Shown in pieces: positions 17,409 to 25,922 of a DNA stretch of 34,323 nucleotides; position 1 is the first letter of the stretch, and each line of letters starts with the position of its first letter. The translations under genes were made by a program, and so were the position numbers. The notes below the pieces were generated by a model. The model worked only from the letters and a program-made list of their open reading frames with translations. It was not told where the DNA came from and searched no databases. Source of the stretch: Candidatus Bathyarchaeota archaeon (GTDB lineage Archaea; Thermoproteota; Bathyarchaeia; Bathyarchaeales; SOJC01); contig CP070683.1 in the NCBI GenBank assembly GCA_020352645.1, forward strand, positions 1,437,222 to 1,471,544, written 5' to 3'.

Positions 17409-19054
17409 TCAACCTTGACCGGCAACGCTTCTCCAAATATGTAGGCAAAGAAGTAACCTCTGATGAAATGGCGGATTGGCTGCCCTGGCTTGGCTTCGAC
17501 CTAGAAGAGGTTGGAGAAGACAAGGTTAAGGTGGAGTTCAATCCTAACCGCATCGATTTCAGCAGTTACGCCGGAGTAGCAAGGGCTTTCAAGGGACTGA
17601 GAGGTTGGGAGACTGGCCTTCCTGAATACGATGTCAAAACTGGTGAGACACTGCTCAATGTTGAGTCAGCTGTATCAGAAGTGAGACCTTTTATGCTCGC
17701 AGCTGTTGTGCGTGGCCTGAAGCTTGAGGAAGATGACGTTATCGATCTGATGGAAATGCAAGAAGATCTGCACTGGGGCATAGGTAGAGACCGCAAAAAA
17801 GCGTCTATCGGAGTCCATAATCTAGATGTGGTCGAACCCCCATTCACCTTCACCGCTGTTGAGCCAGAAAGCGTGAAATTCGTTCCTTTAGACAAGGCGG
17901 AAAAGATGAGCCTTAAGGAAATTCTTGAAAAACACGAGAAAGGAAAGGGCTACAGACACTTGGTAGATTGGTCACCCAAGTATCCACTTCTTGAAGACAA
18001 GCATGGCAACGTGCTTTCAATGCCACCTATAATAAATGGAGAGTTAACAAGAGTCACAGAGAAGACCAAGGCGCTCTTCCTCGATGTAACAGGCACAGAT
18101 TATAACGCCGTTAAGAACAGCCTCAATGTCCTGTCAACAGCCTTCGCAGGTATGGGAGGTACAATTGAGAGAGTGCTCGTGAAATATCCGGGATCTATGG
18201 TGGAATCGCCCAATCTAGATCCTCAGATGATGCATCTAAGAACAACCTTTGCTAACAAGCTACTCGGCCTTAGCCTCACAGATCCACAGGTTATAGAGTT
18301 CTTGGAAAAATGTAGGTTAGGCGCTAAGAGCGCCAGCAGAAGCCACATTGATGTGCTAGTGCCACCCTATCGAATCGACATTCTACACGAAATAGATCTG
18401 GTAGAAGAAGTAGCAATCGGATATGGATATTACAACCTCAAGCCAACACTGCCGTCTTCAGTCACAATCGGCAAGCAGCACCCCGCCCAGATGAAAGCTA
18501 ACATCGCGAGGCAAATCATGATAGGCTTCGGTTTCACAGAGGCCATGAACTTCACACTTACAAATGAGGCCTGGCACTACACAAAGATGAGAAGAAAACC
18601 TGCCGCTTCTGTCAAGCTAGCTAATCCAGTATCAACAGAATATACCATCATGAGACACGACTTGCTTCCAAGTTTAATGAAGAACCTTGCCGACAACAAA
18701 CACGAGAGCTTTCCACAAAAGCTCTTTGAAGTTTCAGATGTCGTGTGGATAAACAATCAGCTAGACACAGGATGTCAAAGAAGACTTCATGTCGCTGCAG
18801 TCTCATCTCATCCAACCTCTAACTTCACCGAAATGAAATCTGTGACAGAAGCCCTGCTGGCAAATCTAAGCCTGAAGCTTTGGAAAATAGGCGTCGCGAA
18901 ACATCCAAGCTTCATCAATGGAAGGGCAGCAAACATTCGGCTCAGAAGTGAGACGATAGGAATGGTGGGCGAAATTCACCCTGAGGTATTGAATAACTTC
19001 GCGCTGGAAAACCCCACAACAGCTTTCGAAATAGATCTTGAGGAGATAGCATAA
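17399..19054 (+). CDS. pheT: Phenylalanyl-tRNA synthetase beta subunit
   Basis: The 551-residue beta subunit is the short archaeal form without the bacterial N-terminal EMAP and C-terminal FDX domains. It has a B1-like start ([18 protein letters not shown]), the B3/B4 editing region in the middle, a B5 domain (residues about 270-350, ending [18 protein letters not shown]) and a class II-like core with the C-terminal [11 protein letters not shown] segment. It pairs with PheS and edits mischarged Tyr-tRNA-Phe in characterised homologs. The start is ATG 17399 with GGAGG eight bases upstream, inside the end of pheS. Confidence 0.96.
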   Translation: MPVINLDRQRFSKYVGKEVTSDEMADWLPWLGFDLEEVGEDKVKVEFNPNRIDFSSYAGVARAFKGLRGWETGLPEYDVKTGETLLNVESAVSEVRPFMLAAVVRGLKLEEDDVIDLMEMQEDLHWGIGRDRKKASIGVHNLDVVEPPFTFTAVEPESVKFVPLDKAEKMSLKEILEKHEKGKGYRHLVDWSPKYPLLEDKHGNVLSMPPIINGELTRVTEKTKALFLDVTGTDYNAVKNSLNVLSTAFAGMGGTIERVLVKYPGSMVESPNLDPQMMHLRTTFANKLLGLSLTDPQVIEFLEKCRLGAKSASRSHIDVLVPPYRIDILHEIDLVEEVAIGYGYYNLKPTLPSSVTIGKQHPAQMKANIARQIMIGFGFTEAMNFTLTNEAWHYTKMRRKPAASVKLANPVSTEYTIMRHDLLPSLMKNLADNKHESFPQKLFEVSDVVWINNQLDTGCQRRLHVAAVSSHPTSNFTEMKSVTEALLANLSLKLWKIGVAKHPSFINGRAANIRLRSETIGMVGEIHPEVLNNFALENPTTAFEIDLEEIA

Positions 19055-19080
19055 TTCAGAAAAGCTTTTTCCTATGCCTT

Positions 19081-19101
19081 ATCGCTATTACCGTTAGCGA
19101 T
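19081..19101. other. Hairpin after pheT
   Basis: ATCGCTA (19081-19087) and TAGCGAT (19095-19101) are perfect arms with a 7-nt loop, 27 nt after the pheT stop codon. It may stabilise or end the pheST mRNA. No T-tract follows on this strand. Confidence 0.4.
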
Positions 19102-19118
19102 GAAATGAGCAACATAAT

Positions 19119-19325
19119 CCCACCGACACCCTCCGAGAGGGCTCGTGAAGACGGACTTGACAGAAGCTTGCTCTCGAATGCTTGCTTGTGACGAAAAGCT
19201 AACCCAAGCACGAGACACGGTGGGCGCGGGTGCCAAACTCCCACGCCAGAGAGAGCTTAGCCGAGAAGAGCGTTGGCTCCAGCCATGAGGTTGAGTGTTA
19301 GGTGACGTGGGACACAACACCCGCG
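19119..19325 (+). ncRNA. Candidate structured non-coding RNA between pheT and tyrS
   Basis: Two long-range perfect helices abut each other. Helix A is CCCACCG (19119-19125) with CGGTGGG (19218-19224). Helix B is CGCGGGTG (19225-19232) with CACCCGCG (19318-19325). The junction has no unpaired base, so the helices could stack. Inside A lie the hairpin CCCTC-CGA-GAGGG (19129-19141) and the helix CTCGTG/CACGAG (19142-19147/19209-19214). Inside B are TGGC/GCCA and GTGTT/AACAC stems. No convincing protein is encoded on either strand. I cannot match it to RNase P, SRP, 5S, C/D or H/ACA RNA. The strand is not certain; + is assumed from the flanking genes, and a 5' leader of tyrS is the alternative. 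The surrounding 19055-19387 spacer otherwise holds only the hairpin above and a TATA-like CTTTAAGTTTAC (19337-19348) for tyrS. Confidence 0.6.
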
Positions 19326-19387
19326 AGAAGGCGAATCTTTAAGTTTACAAGGTGTGAATCTCTTAGACCAGCCGGAAGGCTATAATA

Positions 19388-20467
19388 GTGGACTTCGAAA
19401 CAAAAATCGACCTGATAGAACGAAACGCCGTCGAAATCATAACGGATAGTGAGCTACGATCCCTCGTTGAAACCAACGCAAAACCACGCAGTTACTGGGG
19501 ATTCGAATCAAGCGGATTCATGCACATAGGCCTGGGCCTAGTATGCGGATCAAAAATCAAAGACATGGTTGCAGCTGGCTTCCACTTCATCATTTTTCTT
19601 GCAGATTGGCACTCGTGGATTAACAACAAGCTTGGAGGCAAGATGGAAAACATACGTCTTTGTGGCGAATATTTCAAAGAGTGTTTCACAGCCCTAGGCA
19701 TAGAGAGCATGGAGTACTTATGGGCTGCCGACTTGGCCCAAGACATCAGCTACTGGGAAAAAATCGTGAGAATTGCGAAAAGCGCCTCAGTTCAACGCAT
19801 ATGGAGGGCTCTCCCAATAATGGGAAGAGAGATGGATCTTTCCGACGTCGAAACAGCATGGCTGCTTTACCCTTCCATGCAGGCTGCAGACATCTTCCAA
19901 ATGAACCTTGACGTCGCATGCGCAGGAATAGACCAGCGCAAAGCTCACATGCTCGCACGTGACATAGCCGAAAAACGTCACTGGCGGAAACCAATCTGCA
20001 TCCATACACCTTTGCTGATGGGCCTGCAAGGCCCCTCAAAGAGCGATAAGAAGCTAGATGAAGATTCAACTCTGAACCTGCAAATCACCTCAAAGATGGC
20101 GAAAAGCAAGCCGAAAACATGCATCTTCGTCCATGATTCGCCTCAAGACATTAAGGCCAAGTTGAAGGATGCCTATTGCCCCGCAAAACAAGTGACGGAC
20201 AATCCCGTCTTGGAAGAAGCGAAATATGCCATTTTCCCAAACACAACAGAAATGACAATTACACGGCCGGCTAAATATGGTGGCAACGTATGCTTTTCGA
20301 ACCACGCTGAGCTCGAGAAAGAGTATAGACAAGGCAGAATCCATCCCTTAGACTTGAAAAACGCTGTCGCCGATGCCCTAATACGAATATTAGAGCCAGT
20401 TCGAAACCACTTCAAGAAGCATCCAGAAAGACTGGAGAGAATGAGGAGAATCCAGATTACGAGGTAA
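19388..20467 (+). CDS. tyrS: Tyrosyl-tRNA synthetase (archaeal/eukaryotic type)
   Basis: A class I synthetase of 359 residues. The HIGH motif is SSGFMHIGLGL. The tyrosine-site region reads YPSMQAADIFQMNLDVAC followed by GIDQRKAHMLARD, as in archaeal TyrRS. The second signature is KMAKS (normally KMSKS), followed by VHDSPQDIKAKLKDAYCPAKQ, a hallmark of archaeal TyrRS. The bacterial S4-like C-terminal domain is absent, as expected. The start is GTG 19388; no SD is seen, and a TATA-like element at 19337-19348 would give a very short leader. It overlaps the SD of the next gene and is probably co-transcribed with it. Confidence 0.94.
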   Translation: MDFETKIDLIERNAVEIITDSELRSLVETNAKPRSYWGFESSGFMHIGLGLVCGSKIKDMVAAGFHFIIFLADWHSWINNKLGGKMENIRLCGEYFKECFTALGIESMEYLWAADLAQDISYWEKIVRIAKSASVQRIWRALPIMGREMDLSDVETAWLLYPSMQAADIFQMNLDVACAGIDQRKAHMLARDIAEKRHWRKPICIHTPLLMGLQGPSKSDKKLDEDSTLNLQITSKMAKSKPKTCIFVHDSPQDIKAKLKDAYCPAKQVTDNPVLEEAKYAIFPNTTEMTITRPAKYGGNVCFSNHAELEKEYRQGRIHPLDLKNAVADALIRILEPVRNHFKKHPERLERMRRIQITR

Positions 20468-20472
20468 GAGAC

Positions 20473-20910
20473 TTGTCCACACACTTACGCGAGAGAATAG
20501 AGAAGATCGAAGAGCTTCTTGAAAGACTGGCAATCCAATCAACAAAGGGAATCCTGATTGTTGTTGAAGGACAGAAAGATGTTGACACGTTGCGCAAACT
20601 AGCAATATCAGGTGAGATTATCGCTGCAAAAACAAGAAAGTCTTTCCTAGCTATGATGACTGAGATAGAAAAACTGGAAGTAGAAGAAGTCATACTTCTG
20701 TTGGATTTTGACAGACGCGGCAGAGAATGGACCAAAAGAGCGACAAAATATCTCGAGCAGACAAATGTAAGACCGAACATTCGTTTCTGGCAAGAGCTAC
20801 GCAGCCTTGTAAGTCGCGACGCAAAAGATATCGAAAGCTTGCTGCCTTATCTGCATACCCTGAAGAAGAAGAGTGGAGATTCGCAAACTATAATAGAGAG
20901 TAGACTGTAA
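20473..20910 (+). CDS. Small Toprim-domain protein
   Basis: The 145-residue protein is a stand-alone Toprim domain: E32 in LIVVEGQKDVDTL is the catalytic glutamate and D78/D80 in LLLDFDRRGRE form the DxD metal site. Such short archaeal Toprim proteins (primase/topoisomerase/RNase M5-like fold) have no firmly established role; RNA cleavage similar to RNase M5 or a DNA-repair function are possibilities. The start is TTG 20473, with GAGGT seven bases upstream inside the end of tyrS. It sits directly before dnaG, so two Toprim proteins are neighbours. Confidence 0.82.
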   Translation: MSTHLRERIEKIEELLERLAIQSTKGILIVVEGQKDVDTLRKLAISGEIIAAKTRKSFLAMMTEIEKLEVEEVILLLDFDRRGREWTKRATKYLEQTNVRPNIRFWQELRSLVSRDAKDIESLLPYLHTLKKKSGDSQTIIESRL

Positions 20911-20926
20911 GCGAATACTCAGTTTA

Positions 20927-20946
20927 CACTAATCACATAATTAGTG
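20927..20946. repeat. Palindrome upstream of dnaG
   Basis: CACTAAT (20927-20933) and ATTAGTG (20940-20946) are perfect arms with a 6-nt spacer, 41 nt before the dnaG start. CATATATCA (20962-20970) could be a TATA box. The palindrome could be an operator or the terminator of the Toprim gene. Confidence 0.4.
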
Positions 20947-20986
20947 ATGTTAACCCCCTTTCATATATCACTTGGAGGTGACGTTA

Positions 20987-22123
20987 ATGGGATCATCACA
21001 AACTGTTACAGTAAAGTATGTAATCCGCGCGAAATTCGAAATCGATGGTGTTGTAGAGAAACCCGATGTCATCGGGGCAGTTTTTGGCCAGACAGAAGGC
21101 CTCTTCGGAGCTGAGCTAGATCTTCGAGAACTGCAGAAATCTGGAAGAATCGGAAGAATAGAGATAAACCTTCAGTCGAAGCAAGACAAGACGAATGGAA
21201 CAATCACAATACCCACAAGCCTTGATCGAGTATCAACAGCAATACTCGCAGCTAGCTTGGAAAGCATTAATCGTGTAGGGCCATGCAGCTCAAAGGTAAC
21301 ACTGGAAAAAGTCGAAGACATCCGTGATTCCAGACGCAAACTCATAATAGAACGCGCAAAGGTGATTCTCCAGAAATGGAACATCGAATCCATACCGAGC
21401 ACTGATGAGATTTTCAGGGAAGTCTCAGAAACGCTGAGAACTGCTAAGGTCGACAAATATGGTAAAGACAAACTAACTGCCGGCCCGGATGTAGACGATG
21501 CAAAAGACATAATAGTTGTTGAAGGGCGAGCAGACGTGCTTAACCTTCTGAAGTGTGGGATGCTCAACATAATCGCCCTTGAAGGAGCAAAAATACCAGA
21601 AACAATAATCAAGCTCTGCAAGAAAAAAGAGGTAACAGCATTCTTGGATGGCGATCGAGGAGGAGACTTGATACATAAAGAACTCATGCAGGTGACAAAT
21701 GCAAAATATATCGCAAGAGCACCCCAAGGCAAAGAAGTAGAGGATTTGACTTGCAAGGAAATTGCGACAGCCCTCAAAAACAAGATTGCAATAAACCAGA
21801 CGAAGGCTAGAAAGGAAAAGCCCAAGATCTTAGTTCCAAAGCAAATATCTGGAATAGCTAAGGAGCTAGAAGGCACCCTTGAGGCTGTATTGCTGAATGA
21901 GAAAATGGGAAAAGTGGAGCAACTTCCAGTAAGCGAACTTGCCGAGAAGCTCCAGCAGACCAAAGACATAGATACCGTCGTTTTCGATGGTGTAATAACG
22001 CAACGATTGGTGGATGTTGCCAGCCAAAAGAAGATCAAATATCTGGTGGCGGCACGAGTTTCCGAAGTTGTCAAAAAACCCCTTTCAGTGCACCTGATAA
22101 CTTTCGCAGATGTTCAAGGCTAA
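20987..22123 (+). CDS. dnaG: Archaeal DnaG-type Toprim protein
   Basis: This is the archaeal DnaG homolog, which in characterised archaea associates with the RNA exosome and can have primase activity in vitro. It has the archaeal N-terminal domain (VKYVIRAKFEIDGVVEKPDV, GQTEGLFGAELDLRELQKSG), then a central Toprim domain with catalytic E179 (VVEGRADVLNLL) and DxD at 221-223 (FLDGDRGGD), and a helical C-terminal region. It lacks the bacterial zinc-binding and helicase-interaction domains, as expected. The start is ATG 20987, because GGAGGTGA lies eight bases upstream; TTG 20972 is in frame but would contain that SD. Length 378 aa. Confidence 0.95.
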   Translation: MGSSQTVTVKYVIRAKFEIDGVVEKPDVIGAVFGQTEGLFGAELDLRELQKSGRIGRIEINLQSKQDKTNGTITIPTSLDRVSTAILAASLESINRVGPCSSKVTLEKVEDIRDSRRKLIIERAKVILQKWNIESIPSTDEIFREVSETLRTAKVDKYGKDKLTAGPDVDDAKDIIVVEGRADVLNLLKCGMLNIIALEGAKIPETIIKLCKKKEVTAFLDGDRGGDLIHKELMQVTNAKYIARAPQGKEVEDLTCKEIATALKNKIAINQTKARKEKPKILVPKQISGIAKELEGTLEAVLLNEKMGKVEQLPVSELAEKLQQTKDIDTVVFDGVITQRLVDVASQKKIKYLVAARVSEVVKKPLSVHLITFADVQG

Positions 22124-22191
22124 CCGATGGTCACATCCTTCTCTGAGAAGAATAAAAACAGATCTGTTAGATTCACAAGGGCTTAATCAGT

Positions 22192-22488
22192 CTAAATCCG
22201 GGCAGATCTATCTTGAGGTGTTTTCGCTTCTTCAACGACTCTCTTGCCAGCAGCGACCTCGTCAACCGAGTGAATGGTTGCTCCCATCTCCTCCAGCTTC
22301 TTCTTGACATTCTCGAAGCTGATGTTGTTACCTGCGATTGTGATCTTGGCGTTTTCAACTTGCTGGTCAATCTCGTAGATGATCACGTTTACGCCCTCTA
22401 CGCCTTCCAAATCGCTCAGGGCAACAGAAATCTCAACCACGGTTGGCTTGTGGGGCTTTAGGACGTCAAGGACAAGCCTTCTTATCAT
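22192..22488 (-). CDS. DUF211 family protein
   Basis: The 98-residue protein begins MIRRLVLDVLKPHKP and continues with a ferredoxin-like beta-alpha-beta pattern (SDLEGVEGVNVIIYEID, then NISFENVKKKLEEMGATIHS). This matches the archaeal DUF211 family, small multimeric proteins proposed to bind metal ions or small ligands; the function is not established. The start is ATG 22488. AATTTAAAAC at 22521-22530 on this strand is a TATA box that predicts transcription about 12 nt before the start. It converges with dnaG. Confidence 0.85.
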   Translation of the reverse strand: MIRRLVLDVLKPHKPTVVEISVALSDLEGVEGVNVIIYEIDQQVENAKITIAGNNISFENVKKKLEEMGATIHSVDEVAAGKRVVEEAKTPQDRSARI

Positions 22489-22520
22489 CTCAGAACGCTC
22501 AATATAGTTAAATCATCTGG

Positions 22521-22530
22521 GTTTTAAATT
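22521..22530 (-). promoter_or_regulatory. TATA box of the DUF211 gene
   Basis: AATTTAAAAC, read on the minus strand, predicts a start near 22500, 12 nt before ATG 22488. It is followed by a second AT-rich run (AACTATATTG) closer to the gene. Confidence 0.45.
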
Positions 22531-22558
22531 TTTGCTCATTAAGAACATTGATTCTGCC

Positions 22559-23263
22559 TCAATCCTCAACAGAAGGTTTAGCGTCCGATTTGTAGAGCCT
22601 TTTTTCGTAAACAGACTTCTTCTTAAGTTTGCCAGAATAAGATGTGGTTATCCTCTTTCTCTGCACGTTTCTAGCTCTCGCCAAAACTCGTGAAACTCTT
22701 GTCTTTGAAGGCTTTCGAGGTCTTCGCGGCCTGGGAGGAACCGGTGTGAAAGCCCTTTGCACAGCCTTTTTTCTTGGTCGCCTTCTAGGAGCTGAAAGCC
22801 TCGCGGCCGAAATCTTTTTGAAAGTAACCGTCCGCTCTTTCAAGTCCACGCTTTGAACATTCCAACCCGCAATTCTCCATGCGTAGCCTTGGGCAGTGGT
22901 TTCGTTCTTTCTCCACCAGTCCTCACTCCTCAAAGCACTGAGCGGCAAGTCTGTCTTGATTATTCCCTCTATTCTCGAGAAGCTTAGCGTAACGATCCTT
23001 GTGAAATTCCCTCTTCGCCACAAGTATTCTCTAAGCGGTCCATACTTTGAACGGCTGCGTCTGGGCGCCACAATTCTCCTTGCACAGTTCAGGCATATGA
23101 GATCTCTCTGGTCACTCCACGAATCTTTGATCATGCAGCTTCTACAGTAGAGTTTTCTACATCTTGAACAACGCCTCAACGAATAAAGGGATAACACTCT
23201 GCCGCAAAGGCAGCATTCATCTTTCATACAAGAAACTAGTTGTCCACACACCTTGAAAAGCAT
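22559..23263 (-). CDS. Double zinc-finger (FYVE/RING-like) protein with DUF7662-like domain and basic tail
   Basis: Eight cysteines form four CxxC pairs at residues 17/20, 32/35, 40/43 and 57/60, the spacing of a cross-brace two-zinc finger as in FYVE/RING proteins. A middle domain (residues about 75-155) has the pattern LREYLWRRG, then SEDWWRKNETTAQGYAWRIA, then GWNVQSVDLKERTVTF, which I associate with the DUF7662 domain of many prokaryotic proteins; this is from memory. The last 75 residues are strongly basic (RPRRPRKPSKTRVSRVLARA), suggesting nucleic-acid binding. The start could be ATG 23299, 23263 or 23227. I chose 23263 because a TATA-like GTATTTGA (about 23290-23297) would place the transcription start just ahead of it. 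Confidence 0.7.
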   Translation of the reverse strand: MLFKVCGQLVSCMKDECCLCGRVLSLYSLRRCSRCRKLYCRSCMIKDSWSDQRDLICLNCARRIVAPRRSRSKYGPLREYLWRRGNFTRIVTLSFSRIEGIIKTDLPLSALRSEDWWRKNETTAQGYAWRIAGWNVQSVDLKERTVTFKKISAARLSAPRRRPRKKAVQRAFTPVPPRPRRPRKPSKTRVSRVLARARNVQRKRITTSYSGKLKKKSVYEKRLYKSDAKPSVED

Positions 23264-23523
23264 ACTGTCGCTGATTATCATGACGATTCTCAAATACATT
23301 CGTGTAAGTTGACAAGACCTGACTACTGCGGACTATCACATATTTCGATTCTCTGTAGGTTGTTCAGATCAGCCTTCGGAGGCTTGCTAGACGACGAGGA
23401 CACTCATTGCATGCGTGGGCATGTATAAAATACAACGTGAATCGCAGGTTCTAAGCTAGGATTCATAAGTCTTTTTTCTAAGCGCAACTAGCTCCACTTC
23501 AAAAGCTTAGAGTGTGATCATAC

Positions 23524-25050
23524 TTGAATGCTAAGATTTTGTTAGGAGCAATACTTGTCGCCTTCCTATCAACTCAGCTGATAGGCTTTCCAGCTCAAGT
23601 TTCAGCAGACACTGTTCTGAAATCTGATTTTGAAGGAGAAAGCTTCGCTAAGACAGTGGACTACTTTGACTATGCAAGAGCATACGCACTTCTACACGGT
23701 CTCCCTAAACCACCAGACTATTGGCACGCCAACGTATACATGACATATGTGAACAAGATGGGCCTGCAGATGTTGTACGCTGGTCTATCCAACATTAGCC
23801 TGGTCGACAAGGCTTACCTCACAATACCGATGCAGACTATTCTATTGCATTACAAGACGGAAGATCTTAACCAAGACGCTCTTGTCGCATCTTCCTTTCT
23901 GATGATAATGGGATTCAACGACACTGCAACATCAATCTATCGAGACTCGCCCGACAGAAATGACACCCTTTGGGCATCTTTCAGCTTCGGCGTGAATCTT
24001 CGACAGATTTTTCCAAACGCTGACCTGCCATCGCTAAATACAAAATGCGAGATCTTTCCATTGACCCCATCCGATGACAAGCTGACATGGAAGTGGGGAA
24101 TGAGATACATAAACCTCACAGCTCTCTGGATCACAACATTCATCACAGATGAAAACGAAACTGACACCAGCAAACCGTGGGGACTAGCTACCTATGACGA
24201 ATTAACCTTCAACTATACACTCTCCATAGACCCCGATAATAACATGGCAACCATACATCAGGATCACGTAATAGGCAAGATGCGTGATCTCTGGACATTC
24301 TGGGGATGGTTGTGGAATCATTACAACGGCACTGGATGCTACTGGCTGGGGAACAAGGTAAGTGACGAAACGATCTATCAATTCCTCAGCAGGAACAACG
24401 TAAAAATGAGCATCGTGAACTTCCAGACGTCATTAATGATTGACAACGAAACATATTGCACTTCAAAGAATGGTCAGAATGTTACCGACAATGACGTCCT
24501 TGTGAGTAGCTCCTCGATTTCAACATATGCAGAAAATGGTGAAAGAATATTCGACGCAGATTTCGGAGCGAAGGAAACCTACAAACTATTCAATTATACC
24601 GAATACCCTACAGAAACAGAATCCACAACTTATAATGCGTCCACAAGAACGGCTAGAATCGAAGGCTATGCAAAAAACAAAAACCTATTCTCTTTCCACA
24701 GAACCTTCGCGAAATACTTGCCACTAGCACTTGTCCACATGTATCCACAGCTTTACCAAAGAGCAAAGCTGACCATAACCAACATGACTAGAGCAGATTA
24801 CTTGTACACAATCTCCTATCCCAACTATAGTGGCTACAGAATCGTACATGACCCAGTCTACACGGTTTACTTTGCTTTAACTGCTGAGACGGCAGTTGGT
24901 CCTAATCTAGGAGGCTTACTAGTTCTTGCCCTTGTCGGAGGTACAATAGCAGCCATATCTATAATCATCATAAGAAGAAAAGGAAAGAAAAAAGCGCCTG
25001 AATCGGAAAATCAGCCGCCCCTGCCACCCGCACCTCCTGCCGCAATCTAA
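23524..25050 (+). CDS. Secreted, C-terminally anchored glycoprotein of unknown function
   Basis: The protein has a signal peptide (residues 1-28, ending near QVSADT), an extracellular part of about 430 residues, a final transmembrane helix (LVLALVGGTIAAISIIII), and a cytoplasmic tail RRKGKKK followed by a proline-rich end. At least a dozen N-x-S/T sequons indicate N-glycosylation. Tyr, Trp and Asn are abundant and I see no catalytic motif. It shares no obvious sequence with the surface protein at 5.8-7.5 kb, only the architecture. The start is TTG 23524; the SD is weak, and a TATA-like TTCATAAGTC lies near 23462. It is divergent from the zinc-finger gene. Confidence 0.75.
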   Translation: MNAKILLGAILVAFLSTQLIGFPAQVSADTVLKSDFEGESFAKTVDYFDYARAYALLHGLPKPPDYWHANVYMTYVNKMGLQMLYAGLSNISLVDKAYLTIPMQTILLHYKTEDLNQDALVASSFLMIMGFNDTATSIYRDSPDRNDTLWASFSFGVNLRQIFPNADLPSLNTKCEIFPLTPSDDKLTWKWGMRYINLTALWITTFITDENETDTSKPWGLATYDELTFNYTLSIDPDNNMATIHQDHVIGKMRDLWTFWGWLWNHYNGTGCYWLGNKVSDETIYQFLSRNNVKMSIVNFQTSLMIDNETYCTSKNGQNVTDNDVLVSSSSISTYAENGERIFDADFGAKETYKLFNYTEYPTETESTTYNASTRTARIEGYAKNKNLFSFHRTFAKYLPLALVHMYPQLYQRAKLTITNMTRADYLYTISYPNYSGYRIVHDPVYTVYFALTAETAVGPNLGGLLVLALVGGTIAAISIIIIRRKGKKKAPESENQPPLPPAPPAAI

Positions 25051-25408
25051 TGTTTCCGCGGCGGAGCAAAGAATCCCCCGGATCTACCGTCGCAGTAACA
25101 GAAGTATAACTGCCGATGGGTAGTGCTGCTACGAACATGGGAGCTGCGAGCACCGAGCCGAGCACTAAGCGCCCTAGGCTTCGCTAACAGCGTTCTCTGT
25201 CGTCTTGACAGATCAGTGGTAGAAACGTCGACTGAAGTGGATCATACCTGAGGCAGAACTATCTTGATTGAGAATCCTATGGTTTCACAAAACTCTGCGA
25301 TGCTAACCATGATGCATTCTAGGTTTTCTGCCTTGTCCATTGACACACCTGTCTAGATAGCTGGGGTGATTGTACAGAAGGCGTTTGGCTTTGCTTGTGA
25401 AATGATAT
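25051..25408. other. Convergent spacer with several hairpins, possible RNA gene
   Basis: This 358-nt stretch lies between the 3' ends of two converging genes, so neither needs a promoter here. The first 160 nt are GC-richer than the surroundings and can fold: CGGCGG/CCGTCG (about 25059-25064/25087-25092, one G-T pair) and AGTGCT/AGCACT (25122-25127/25161-25166). Further on, TCTGTC-GTCTT-GACAGA (25196-25212) is a perfect hairpin that may be a terminator. No coding gene is convincing, and no tRNA, C/D or H/ACA pattern is recognisable. Confidence 0.35.
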
Positions 25409-25801
25409 CTAAAAGAAACTCGCGAGAAAAGCTCCAACGTCTAGCGCTGCAAATGTTAACGACACTAGAACTGAGATGCTAAACATTAATAACATGGCCT
25501 TAGGTTCCACAGGCAAGCTAACTGGGGCCTCTTCAGCCTTTTTTTCGATGGAATACTCCTTTATTTCGCTTGTAATCATGTCAACTTGCACCTTTGCAAC
25601 CAATTGCTTCCCGATTTCTGCTTCAACAGCATAGCGTTGATTTTCAACGAAGACACGTTTCGGCTTGATTCCTCTTTTGTGTCCAAGTGATTTCAAGAAC
25701 GTGAAGGCTATAGAGGTGACCTGCTGAGCGTTAAGAGGTTTGACCTCTTGAGTAGCCCTTTGGGTCATTGCTGGGGCTATTTGCTCACGAGCTATCGCCA
25801 T
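25409..25801 (-). CDS. Tail-anchored membrane protein, unknown family
   Basis: The 130-residue protein has a cytoplasmic-looking N-terminal part and one C-terminal transmembrane segment (about residues 103-128, MLLMFSISVLVSLTFAALDV), so it is probably tail-anchored. Residues 25-90 look like a small alpha/beta domain (AFTFLKSLGHKRGIKPKRVF, then VEAEIGKQLVAKVQVDMITS) of a kind that resembles PepSY-like folds; this is a weak impression. The start is ATG 25801 with AGGTGA eight bases upstream. I do not recognise the family. Confidence 0.68.
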   Translation of the reverse strand: MAIAREQIAPAMTQRATQEVKPLNAQQVTSIAFTFLKSLGHKRGIKPKRVFVENQRYAVEAEIGKQLVAKVQVDMITSEIKEYSIEKKAEEAPVSLPVEPKAMLLMFSISVLVSLTFAALDVGAFLASFF

Positions 25802-25922
25802 CTAGCACGTCACCTATAACTCTTACAGTCTGATGGGCTGTCTCTAATAAGGCAGTGTGTGTAATTCTCTTTACAAACGCAAGATGCTACTGTCATCACA
25901 TTCCCCAGGAACAGGTGAGTGA

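Noticed and set aside
19056-19320. Minus-strand open frames of 62 and 82 codons in the same spacer
   Set aside because: Their composition is low-quality, they have no SD, they overlap each other in different frames, and the paired arms of the RNA explain the sequence better.
19119-19325. Assignment of the structured spacer to RNase P RNA or SRP RNA
   Set aside because: The conserved RNase P core segments near the 5' and 3' ends and the SRP helix 8 motif are not present; only an isolated ACAGAA resembles a conserved element.
21172-22074. A 300-codon open frame antisense to dnaG
   Set aside because: dnaG has unmistakable Toprim motifs on the other strand; the antisense frame is Ser/Phe-rich with no recognisable domain, as expected for a shadow.
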